Assembly (NCBI RefSeq): GCF_025398155.2
Contig: NZ_CP104562.2
Span: forward strand, 2,046,001 to 2,110,000
Direction of reading: 5' to 3'
From: Roseateles amylovorans
Lineage (GTDB): Bacteria; Pseudomonadota; Gammaproteobacteria; Burkholderiales; Burkholderiaceae_C
Length of the DNA stretch: 64,000 bases
In this document: positions 36,914 through 43,786 of the stretch, one piece after another
Numbering within the stretch: the first letter of the stretch is position 1
Layout of the letters: every line of letters starts with the position of its first letter
Program-made: the position numbers and the translations under genes
The notes under the pieces: model-generated
The model's database searches: none
Seen by the model: the letters and a program-made list of their open reading frames with translations, nothing else
What the model was told of the DNA's origin: nothing

Positions 36914-37159
36914 TCGAAGAGAGAAGCAGGAAATGTGCCTGAGAGCTCAGTTGGGCACTCGGCCGGAGGCTTGCCGAAGGAACACCGGCGGGGGGGAACT
37001 GAGGTCGGCGTGGTCGATGACGCGGCCGTGGAAGCGAGAGGTGAGAGGCGTGAGGTGCGAGGCGAGAGGCGCGAGGTGAGAGCGAAAAGGAGGCGAGTGA
37101 ACCGCTGATCGTTCCGTCTGCTGACGGCATGAACGGCGTCGAGGCGGAGGATGCGGCGA

Positions 37160-38425
37160 TCAGGTCGCCGGCGGTGCGGGCGGCGGCTGCGGCGCTGATG
37201 CCTTGGTGGCCCTTGCCTTGGCGGTTTTGGAGGCCCTGGATGCCTTGTCGGTCTTGTCGCCCTTTGCCGCCGCTGTTCGTGCTGAATGGGCTTTCGACGT
37301 TCGGGCGGCCTTCGGCGTCTGCGCGGTGGAGAGACCGCCGGCAACCTGCCTGGGCCGGGCGGTCCTGCCGACTTTCGCCGTCTTCAGCGGCTTGGCGGTG
37401 ACGGCGTGTGGTGCTGCGGGATCGCTGTCGATGCGCAGGGAGGTCGGGCGGAGCGACGCCGAAGCAGCGGGCCGGGCGGCGGAGGCCGCCTCTGCGGCCG
37501 GCATCACGGCCGCACGGGCCTCGGCCTGACGCAGGAAATCCTCGTAAGCCCGGGCGGCCAGGGCACCGTCCCCGGTGCGCAGCATGCCCACCACCTTGCC
37601 CTGGCGCGTCAGCGACGCGGAGTACTGGGCCGTGTCCGCACTCCAGACGAGTCGGGCCACATCGTCACCGAGCCGCTGCCGGCGCAGCGTTTCGACCGCT
37701 TGCCCCGCCGGACGCGCGTTCTCGGCCGGTTCCGCAGGGACCGCCACAGTGGAGGTGCGGCGATTGGGGTCGACGTTGTTGCGCGCCTGTTCGACCAGCG
37801 CCAGATCCGCTGCGTCGACGGCCGGTGGTGCGGCGATCTGTTCGGGCGGCACGGCGACCGTACGCAGATCCTGACCCGGCATCACGGCCGGCGGATGGGG
37901 AGGCGCGGGCAGCGATCGCGCGGTCGTCGTCGACGCGGAGGACGACGCGCCGCTCCCTCCGGCCATCTGCCCCAACAGCACTGGGCGACCCACGTCGCCG
38001 ATGGCGGCCAGCCGGCGGAAGCTGTCGAAGCCAAGCCAGGCCTCGGCCTCGTTGGTGGACTTGAGCGTGCGCCGCAGCGTGCCTTGCATCGACACGCCGA
38101 CGTAATACTGGCGGCTGGGCGGGTGCAGCCAGACCTCGATGGCCGCGTCGCTCACTTCGGTGCGGCGCAGCAGGGAGACCTCTCGGTTGGCGATCCGGGC
38201 GCGCAGCTCGGCGATGTCGGCCGCTTCAGGGTGGTTGGCGGTCGACGGTGCGGGTTTCCTGCCCTTGGTGGCGCCAGCGGCCTGGCCGGTCTTTCCGTTC
38301 GGCGGGGCCTGCGCGGCAACTGCCGGTCCACTCGCCACCCACACTGCGGCCAGCATCGCGAGCACCGTCCCACGCCAGGCGGGCATGCAGGCACTCAAGC
38401 GGTCGAGGCGGCGGGGCGGATGCAT
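37160..38425 (-). CDS. Unrecognised secreted protein with duplicated module and Lys/Ala-rich tail
   Basis: A 421-residue protein with a signal-like N-terminus (AMLAAVWVASGPAVAAQA). Two similar modules of about 45 residues are visible: VWLHPPSRQYYVGVSMQGTL followed by RRTLKSTNEAEAWLGFDSFR, and LVWSADTAQYSASLTRQGKV followed by VGMLRTGDGALAARAYEDFL. Each is a beta hairpin plus helix. Pro/Ala-rich linkers separate them. The last 100 residues are a histone-H1-like Lys/Ala/Thr-rich basic tail. No catalytic motif is seen. It could be a periplasmic peptidoglycan or DNA-binding protein, but that is a guess. Confidence 0.65.
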   Translation of the reverse strand: MHPPRRLDRLSACMPAWRGTVLAMLAAVWVASGPAVAAQAPPNGKTGQAAGATKGRKPAPSTANHPEAADIAELRARIANREVSLLRRTEVSDAAIEVWLHPPSRQYYVGVSMQGTLRRTLKSTNEAEAWLGFDSFRRLAAIGDVGRPVLLGQMAGGSGASSSASTTTARSLPAPPHPPAVMPGQDLRTVAVPPEQIAAPPAVDAADLALVEQARNNVDPNRRTSTVAVPAEPAENARPAGQAVETLRRQRLGDDVARLVWSADTAQYSASLTRQGKVVGMLRTGDGALAARAYEDFLRQAEARAAVMPAAEAASAARPAASASLRPTSLRIDSDPAAPHAVTAKPLKTAKVGRTARPRQVAGGLSTAQTPKAARTSKAHSARTAAAKGDKTDKASRASKTAKARATKASAPQPPPAPPAT

Positions 38426-38678
38426 GAAGGCAGATCAGTGACGGCGGCAACCGACGAAGTCAATGGATGGAGGATGTCACGTTCGACATTTTGTGTCGCC
38501 CACGTTCAGGCGGGCGGAATGGTACGACGTCAGCCCGTGGGGTTCTTCATGCGTGGGCTCAGCGTTTCTGAAGGAAACAAGTCCTGGGCGGTGGCGCGTC
38601 TCGACGTGGCTGTGGTGGGCGGCGTCTTTGGGTGGGCCTGTTATCCCTCCAGATGCGCGGACTGAATCGGCGAGGCGG

Positions 38679-38938
38679 CCGTCGGGCGCCCCACCGGCGT
38701 GCGCCTCGACAATTGCCTGCGCCCGGTCCCCCGTATTCATCCCGAAGCCCCGCGCATCGTTAAGCCTGCCGCTGCCCAATCGGCATCACGCTGCACCGGG
38801 TTGACGCTGTCGCATACGATCCCGCCCCAGCTCATCAGCCAGTTCGCCTGGCGGAAGTTCAATGGAATCAACAACTTACATCCCTGCCGAGGCCACCAAG
38901 GCCGCTCCCAAGATCGGTTTCGTCTCGCTCGGCTGCCC
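38679..38938 (+). repeat. Orphan copy A of the rimO promoter and first 26 codons
   Basis: This 260-base stretch aligns without gaps to 43527-43786, the region upstream of and into intact rimO. It carries an ATG at 38862 and 26 codons like the rimO N-terminus (ESTTYIPAEATKAAPKIGF, ending SLGCP). A stop at 38940-38942 falls directly after the point where homology ends (ggctgccc). It looks like a displaced rimO 5' end left by insertion of foreign DNA. The 240 bases between the previous gene and this copy hold nothing recognisable. Confidence 0.9.
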
Positions 38939-39021
38939 TTGAGCATTCGGATCTAAACTTTCGTCCGATGGCGAGCCCCCTTGGAACACGTCACTCAGCC
39001 TGATTCATCGCGGAGGATGTC

Positions 39022-39189
39022 ATGAAGGACACGGCAAAGAAATACGGCATCGCTCTCGTCGAGCGAAAGGGAAAGCAGGCCCCGAAGACAGGCATGTCTT
39101 CCGGTGAGGTCAATCCTTCCACCGTCGCCGCTGCCAAGAGGGTCATCACCACTCATCGACAGGTGATTCGCGCACTCGCCAAGCGTTGA
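39022..39189 (+). CDS. Small basic protein, possible antitoxin remnant
   Basis: A 55-residue basic protein (MKDTAKKYGIALVERKGKQA start, AKRVITTHRQVIRALAKR end) with GGAGG 6 bases before its ATG. Its stop is 3 bases before the next ATG, so the two are translated together. The size, basic helical C-terminus and position directly ahead of a gene beginning like a Doc toxin suggest an antitoxin. No family assignment is certain. It is the first gene of the small cargo between rimO copies A and B. Confidence 0.55.
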   Translation: MKDTAKKYGIALVERKGKQAPKTGMSSGEVNPSTVAAAKRVITTHRQVIRALAKR

Positions 39190-39192
39190 CAC

Positions 39193-39495
39193 ATGCTGAG
39201 CGCCAAGGAGGTCGAGCACATCCAAGACCTGATCCTGATGGATGAGGGCGGGCTGGCCGGCACCCATGGCATGGGGCCACTTGAAGGTTCCGACCCCAGC
39301 CTCGATCACGACCTGGGCGATGACCAGCGCGGGACTGGGTATGACGTCGTACTCTGGATCGAAGAGGAAGTGGCGTTGAATGGTTTTGATCCGCCGCGGA
39401 TCAAGGTGCATTCGGCCAACTCGTCAGCCCGTGCAAAGATGGAGGCGGGCATTCGATCAATTGAGCGGCTGATGGCGAATCAGCGTTCTCTGTAG
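39193..39495 (+). CDS. Chimeric protein: Doc/Fic-like N-terminus joined to a cyclic-phosphate-processing receiver (cREC) domain
   Basis: A 100-residue product. Residues 1-33 (LSAKEVEHIQDLILMDEGGL, GTHGMGPLEG) look like the opening of death-on-curing/Fic toxins. From about residue 36 the sequence switches to SLDHDLGDDQRGTGYDVVLW, VHSANSSARAKMEAGIRSIE, which I recognise as the C-terminal half of cREC-domain proteins. The catalytic Fic motif (HPFxxGN) is missing and the first strands of the receiver are missing, so both halves are partial. It is most simply the scar of a deletion joining two cargo genes. It may be non-functional. Confidence 0.6.
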   Translation: MLSAKEVEHIQDLILMDEGGLAGTHGMGPLEGSDPSLDHDLGDDQRGTGYDVVLWIEEEVALNGFDPPRIKVHSANSSARAKMEAGIRSIERLMANQRSL

Positions 39496-39526
39496 TCGTC
39501 CGCGTTAGGATGCGCCGGCGACAGGA

Positions 39527-39664
39527 TTGAACCGCGTCGCTTACAATGCCGCCCCAGCTCTCAGCCAGGCCTTCCGGCGGAACCCAAATGGAATCAACAA
39601 CTTATACCCCCGCCGAGGCCACCAAGGCCGCTCCCAGCATCGGTTTCGTCTCGGTCGGCTGCCC
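39527..39664 (+). repeat. Orphan copy B of the rimO promoter and first 26 codons
   Basis: A more diverged copy than A. A tacaat element at 39542-39547, an ATG at 39588 and 26 codons reading ESTTYTPAEATKAAPSIGF, ending SVGCP, with a stop at 39666-39668. Homology ends at the same ggctgccc as in copy A. The bases after the two junctions are also alike (ttgagcattcggat versus gtaagcgtctggat), suggesting related inserted ends. Confidence 0.88.
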
Positions 39665-39688
39665 GTAAGCGTCTGGATTGATACCGCT

Positions 39689-39712
39689 GAAAGCCCTCTT
39701 CGGAGGGCTTTC
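39689..39712. terminator. Terminator-like hairpin after rimO copy B
   Basis: Perfect 10-bp stem gaaagccctc / gagggctttc with a ttcg tetraloop. It would stop transcripts started at orphan rimO promoters before the yfbU-like gene. The following T-run is short. Confidence 0.7.
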
Positions 39713-39762
39713 CTTATGGGTGGTCGCTGCCTAGACTCGCTGCTTTCAACGAGGGAGAGTAC

Positions 39763-40290
39763 ATGGCTGAAAATGTTAAGCTCACCGCGGTTGAGCGCTT
39801 GATTCTGGCGAATCAGTACGAGATTCTTGGGCTTCTCCAGAATAATGAAAGTCTGACCCGTCTGGCGACTGATCTCAAAGATGGGCATGCGTGGATTTTC
39901 GAAAGCAAGATCCGCAACCAGCTGAGTGATGAGCTGCCTGACGCTTCGGCAAAGGAAGTGTTGGCCATCCTGGGGATTTACAGTGACCTGAAGGACAGCT
40001 ACGACCAACTCGGTGACAAGTCGGGGATTGATGGGCGCGCGGTCGTGTTCCCTGGCTACGACGGGAACAACGAAGGTGAACTGCTGCACTTCACTGCGGC
40101 ACTTTCTGCAAACGGAAACTACTCGCAGACTATCGGCGAGCACGCGCGGAACTCGCACTGCCCGGTCCGCGACATGTACCAACGCATGGTGGATCGATGG
40201 ACTGAACTCGGGAAGCCCAGGTATCCCCTCTCGAAGGAAGCCATCCTTGCGATTCTGGATGCGCAGATTCATCCCAGCAACCGGGAATGA
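39763..40290 (+). CDS. YfbU-family protein
   Basis: A 175-residue protein with clear YfbU features: LTAVERLILANQYEILGLL, WIFESKIRNQLSDELPD, LGIYSDLKDSYDQLGDKSGI, GYDGNNEGELLHFTAAL and MYQRMVDRWTELGKPRYPLS. E. coli YfbU overproduction is toxic, but no mechanism is established. Here it is the first gene of the larger cargo between rimO copies B and C, next to an OLD-type nuclease, so a defence or addiction role is plausible. The gene is visibly less G+C-rich than the chromosomal neighbours. Confidence 0.88.
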   Translation: MAENVKLTAVERLILANQYEILGLLQNNESLTRLATDLKDGHAWIFESKIRNQLSDELPDASAKEVLAILGIYSDLKDSYDQLGDKSGIDGRAVVFPGYDGNNEGELLHFTAALSANGNYSQTIGEHARNSHCPVRDMYQRMVDRWTELGKPRYPLSKEAILAILDAQIHPSNRE

Positions 40291-40449
40291 AGGGGGTTCG
40301 TCATGAAGAGCCGCTTCAACAGCCGCGCCAGCTAGACGTCTTCGAGAGCTCCAGTCCCACTAAGGTAGGAATGCCTCCCATGTCCAATCTGGTTCACTAT
40401 TTGTGAAAGAATGGGCTGCTCTTAAGCGGTTGCGTCTATAGGTGACTAC

Positions 40450-41904
40450 ATGCCGGATCTTCGTGCCGGATTGCAGGCCAAGTATCTTCCCCAGAATCGA
40501 TATGCCAACTTCGGCCCGTCGCTGAAGTCGGTGCATATCCGCGGCTTTCGGGGGGTCCACGATCTTAAGGTGGATTTGCTATACCCGATCACTGCGATTT
40601 CCGGCCTTAACGGCGCGGGAAAGAGCACGGTTGGGCAATTGTGCCTAGGCGCATACCGAAAACCATCAACGGTCACCGAGATCAAGCGCTTCTATGTCCG
40701 GGACTTCTTCCCCGCGTCGGTCGCGGATCCAAACCCATTCGGACCCGACTCCTCTGTGGTATTTGAGTACAACACTACAGATCCGGTAGCACCCCAAACA
40801 CTGACCGTAGCGCGAGCGGCCAAGGAGTGGTCCGGCTATAAGCGTCAACCTGAACGTAGTTGCTACTACATTGGTTTCACCATCTACATTCCGAAGGTCG
40901 AGCAGCGCGACCTGAGCATGTACCGCAGCCAGCAGCTCACTCTCGGACCGCAGCGGCCAATCCCCGAAGGTGTGCGAGAGCGCGTGGGACGAATTCTGGG
41001 GCAGCAGTACGACGCCATGCACTTCCAAGGCATCACGCACGGACAGCGCTCCGGAGAACTCGGGGTGGCCCAGCGATTTGGCGCCCAGTACTCCGAGAAC
41101 AACATGGGCTTTGGCGAGGGGCGAACGCTGTATTTGGTGGACCTGATGGAGCATTCGCCGGAGCAAAGTCTGTTTGTCATCGAAGAGCCCGAAACATCTC
41201 TGCATGGCAACGCGCAGCATGAGCTCGCGAAATACTTAGTAGACGTCTGCCATCGGCGGCACCACCAAGTCATCCTCACCACGCATTCAAGCATCATCCT
41301 CGACGCGTTGCCGGCCGACGCACGAGTAATGTTGCTACGCGACGCCGCGGGAGTGGCGGCCTTTCCACAAATGTCCGCCGCCCGCGCGAAGTCGATCCTC
41401 ACCGGCGGGCACCACCGCGACTTGAGCGTTCTGGTGGAGGATACGTTCGCTAAGCTGCTGCTTACAGAAATGATCCGCCGCGTCGATCCTCCGTTGCTGG
41501 CATGCATCGAGATCTTTGAAGTCGGCAATACCAAAGCCGTTCGCTCCGGAGCGCTGTTAATGGCGCGCATCAAGCGGCCGTTCGCCGCAGTGCGGGACGC
41601 TGATGTCGGACCCGATCCACAAAATGGTCTGTTTTCCTTTCCCGGAACCATGCCTCCCGAGCGAGAGGTTTATATGCGGGCGGAAGTGCAAGCGCGACTT
41701 GCCGACGAGTTTGGCATCGATGTCGCGCACATCTTCACGCAGCATCAGGTGGACAATCATCACGACTTCACCAAGATCTTGGCCGCACAGACCAGCACGT
41801 TGCCAGACTTCATGGCAACTTTGGCGGTGCGCGCGTACTTGGACGCTATTGGAAATGCGGCTTACCAGCCGATAGTGGCTGGAATTCAGACGCGACTGCC
41901 CTGA
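40450..41904 (+). CDS. OLD-type AAA ATPase with TOPRIM-like C-terminal domain
   Basis: A 484-residue protein with AGGTGA upstream of ATG 40450. Residues 25-60 hold VHIRGFRGVHDLKV and the Walker A motif GLNGAGKST (Lys58). Later come an ABC-type signature region, Walker B FVIEEPETSLHGNAQHELA and H-loop ILTTHSSIILDAL. The C-terminal part starts LSVLVEDTFAKLLLTEM (Glu) and has FAAVRDADVGPD (Asp-x-Asp), the acidic pattern of TOPRIM nucleases. OLD nucleases act in phage exclusion and DNA cleavage, often with a partner such as GajB. No UvrD-like helicase follows here, so it is a class 1-like or variant OLD. Codon composition is AT-richer than the flanks. Confidence 0.8.
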   Translation: MPDLRAGLQAKYLPQNRYANFGPSLKSVHIRGFRGVHDLKVDLLYPITAISGLNGAGKSTVGQLCLGAYRKPSTVTEIKRFYVRDFFPASVADPNPFGPDSSVVFEYNTTDPVAPQTLTVARAAKEWSGYKRQPERSCYYIGFTIYIPKVEQRDLSMYRSQQLTLGPQRPIPEGVRERVGRILGQQYDAMHFQGITHGQRSGELGVAQRFGAQYSENNMGFGEGRTLYLVDLMEHSPEQSLFVIEEPETSLHGNAQHELAKYLVDVCHRRHHQVILTTHSSIILDALPADARVMLLRDAAGVAAFPQMSAARAKSILTGGHHRDLSVLVEDTFAKLLLTEMIRRVDPPLLACIEIFEVGNTKAVRSGALLMARIKRPFAAVRDADVGPDPQNGLFSFPGTMPPEREVYMRAEVQARLADEFGIDVAHIFTQHQVDNHHDFTKILAAQTSTLPDFMATLAVRAYLDAIGNAAYQPIVAGIQTRLP

Positions 41905-41936
41905 TTCTCAACTCAATCCAAGGGCGAGGGAGTGCA

Positions 41937-42461
41937 ATGGACACAGCACTTATTGGGCTTGTGGGTGTTCTGATCGGGGCACTGCTGGCCGAGCATTTTC
42001 GGCGGCGCAATCTGATAGACGCTTACTCGCAGAAGATCTTCGAGCGGCGCCTTGAGATTTACGAAGGGCTCATGGCGTTGGTGCAGAGCGGGCACGCAGT
42101 GGCTTCGGATGTCATGAGCAGCGAAAGCCTCACCAAGGAGGAGCGGCATGCAGCCATCTCTGAAGCAATCCTAGCCATCGCTGAATACACGGACGAAAAC
42201 GCGCTTTATATAGATTCTGAAGTGGCGGCAAACTCAGTTGCGATGCTCATGGGAGCTGAGGGTATACAGGATATTGAGGACGAGACTGAGCGGGCTGCGG
42301 AGATTGCCGTGCTTCACAGGAGCTACAAGACGGCGAAGCATATTATTCTGGAAGAGTCCGGCATTCGGCAAATCAATAAGCACCTCAAGATTGTCTCCAA
42401 ATCAAAGCCAGATTCACCCGTCATCAGACGTATAAGGGAATTAGAAAGAGACGCCAGCTAA
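41937..42461 (+). CDS. Small membrane-anchored protein of unknown function
   Basis: A 174-residue protein starting 33 bases after the OLD-type gene. One N-terminal membrane helix (LIGLVGVLIGALLAEHF) is followed by a basic RRRNLIDAYSQKIFERRLEI juxtamembrane helix, and the rest is charged coiled helix. I do not recognise the family. Similar single-helix proteins with an FxxRLE(I/V)YE helix are often found in mobile DNA. Its place behind the nuclease suggests a partner or membrane effector, which is inference. Confidence 0.65.
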   Translation: MDTALIGLVGVLIGALLAEHFRRRNLIDAYSQKIFERRLEIYEGLMALVQSGHAVASDVMSSESLTKEERHAAISEAILAIAEYTDENALYIDSEVAANSVAMLMGAEGIQDIEDETERAAEIAVLHRSYKTAKHIILEESGIRQINKHLKIVSKSKPDSPVIRRIRELERDAS

Positions 42462-42478
42462 GCACTTGGAGAAAATAT

Positions 42479-42736
42479 ATGCAAGCAGACCATTGGAAGA
42501 CGCAGATTGTTCTGAACGAGGGCGAACAACTGAAGCATGAAGGTTCTCGCACCTCAGGTTTCATGGGAGAGGAGGACATCGAGTCCTACTCGGTCATCGG
42601 TCCTGACGGCGCCAAGGTGGGGTCAATCACTGTGCGCGACCACACGGCGGTCAAAGGCTTTCGTCGAACCATTTACGCCATTCAAAACGACCTTGCTGGC
42701 AAGGTGATTGCGGAAACGCGTTACACGGTTAGCTGA
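42479..42736 (+). CDS. Small unrecognised cargo protein
   Basis: An 85-residue protein 17 bases after the membrane-anchored protein gene. It has a compact beta-rich pattern (SYSVIGPDGAKVGSITVRDH, TIYAIQNDLAGKVIAETRYT). No signal, Cys or nucleotide motif is seen. It is the last intact gene before the remnant zone left of rimO. Confidence 0.6.
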   Translation: MQADHWKTQIVLNEGEQLKHEGSRTSGFMGEEDIESYSVIGPDGAKVGSITVRDHTAVKGFRRTIYAIQNDLAGKVIAETRYTVS

Positions 42737-43099
42737 AGTTCGACGGCACTATGCGAGTGCGGTGATCTCAGCAAGAAATTCATTGGCTCTGGCATCCGCC
42801 GCGTGCCGCCTCAGCGCGGTTGGAGCTGGCTCGCTTGGGCCAATGGGCCAGGCCCACAATGTCCGCGCATACGTTGTGCACCCGCTTCCGGTTCCATTCT
42901 TCTTCCGTGCCAGCGATCAAAACCCTCGCTTCTCTATGCGAACGACCCGAGCGCTCAGCAGCTCTACATGGGGGTGAGGCCACTACCCACTGGCATCAGG
43001 ATGCACACCTGCTTGCCCCGGCTGTCACGCCCGTTGTAACAGCTACGCTCCAACGACAGGATGCCGAACATCGGCTCGATGGAGCGGAGGCGTACCGGA

Positions 43100-43519
43100 T
43101 CAATCTTGACCCCTTGGCGGCGGAGCCCTGTCGCCGAATCGCGGTCGGCCAGAAGCGATCCGCGCAAGGGTGCGAGTGCTGCGCCCGACCTTCTGGATCG
43201 GGCTCCAGCGCCCAGCGTCCATGTCAATGCAGTCCGCCGCAGCTCGACGCTCGCGACGGGGCAGTTTCAGCTCAATGGGGTGGCGGCTTCGGGTCGCGAC
43301 GATGACGAGACGTTGCCAATGTTGAGGGACACCGTGGTCGGCGGCATCAAGCACCATCGGGGCGAGTGCGTAACCCAATGCATGCATGGCGCCGCACCAT
43401 GCAGGGTAAAGGGACCAGTTGGCGAACTCCCTGACGTTCTCGATGGCGGCAACCTGCGGGCGGTGAACCTCAGCGCAGGTCACCACAGCCCAGGCAGTGG
43501 AGCGGAGTGCATCTTGATG
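43100..43519 (-). pseudogene. Truncated C5-cytosine DNA methyltransferase
   Basis: On the minus strand the frame reads ALRSTAWAVVTCAEVHRPQV, AAIENVREFANWSLYPAW (motif IV ENV), DAADHGVPQHWQRLVIVATR (motif VIII QxRxR altered to QHWQR) and RSTRTLARIASGRPRFGD. The N-terminal half with the SAM-binding FxGxG and the catalytic Pro-Cys loop is gone, replaced by the rimO-upstream repeat. The target-recognition half runs out at a stop. Minus-strand fragments continue to about 42780 in other frames. It cannot be an active methylase. Confidence 0.75.
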
Positions 43520-43520
43520 C

Positions 43521-43539
43521 GGGCGCCCGTCGGGCGCCC
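43521..43539. repeat. 19-bp palindrome at the left edge of rimO copy C
   Basis: gggcgcccg t cgggcgccc is a perfect inverted repeat (9-bp arms). It overlaps the exact point where homology with copy A begins. The equivalent site in copy A (about 38673-38691) has a degraded left arm. It could be a recombination end or a transcription terminator. Confidence 0.7.
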
Positions 43540-43786
43540 CACCGGCGTGCGCCTCGACAATTGCCTGCGATTGGTCCCCCGTGTTCATCCCGAAGCCCCG
43601 AGCACCGTGAAGCCTGCCGCTGGCCATTCGGCATTGCGCTGCACCGGGTTGATGCTCTCGCATACAATCCCGCCCCAGCCCACCAGCCAGTTCGCCCGGC
43701 GGAAGTCAAATGGAATCAACAACTTACACCCCCGCCGAGGCCTCCAAGGCCGCTCCCAAGATCGGTTTCGTCTCGCTCGGCTGCCC
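43527..43786 (+). repeat. rimO promoter/5' region, copy C (in place)
   Basis: The functional member of the triplicated segment. It carries a tacaat -10-like box 41 bases before the ATG at 43710 and the first 26 rimO codons. Homology to copies A and B ends at ggctgccc (43779-43786), inside the codons of the conserved GCPKA motif. Confidence 0.9.

Noticed and set aside
38862..38942. Short gene of 26 codons (rimO copy A)
   Set aside because: Although it has rimO's start and probably its promoter, it is a truncated duplicate ending at a breakpoint, not an independent peptide gene. The same holds for 39588-39668.
42964..43305. Plus- and minus-strand frames in the remnant zone left of rimO
   Set aside because: They cross a degraded methyltransferase and show no start signals or intact domains.
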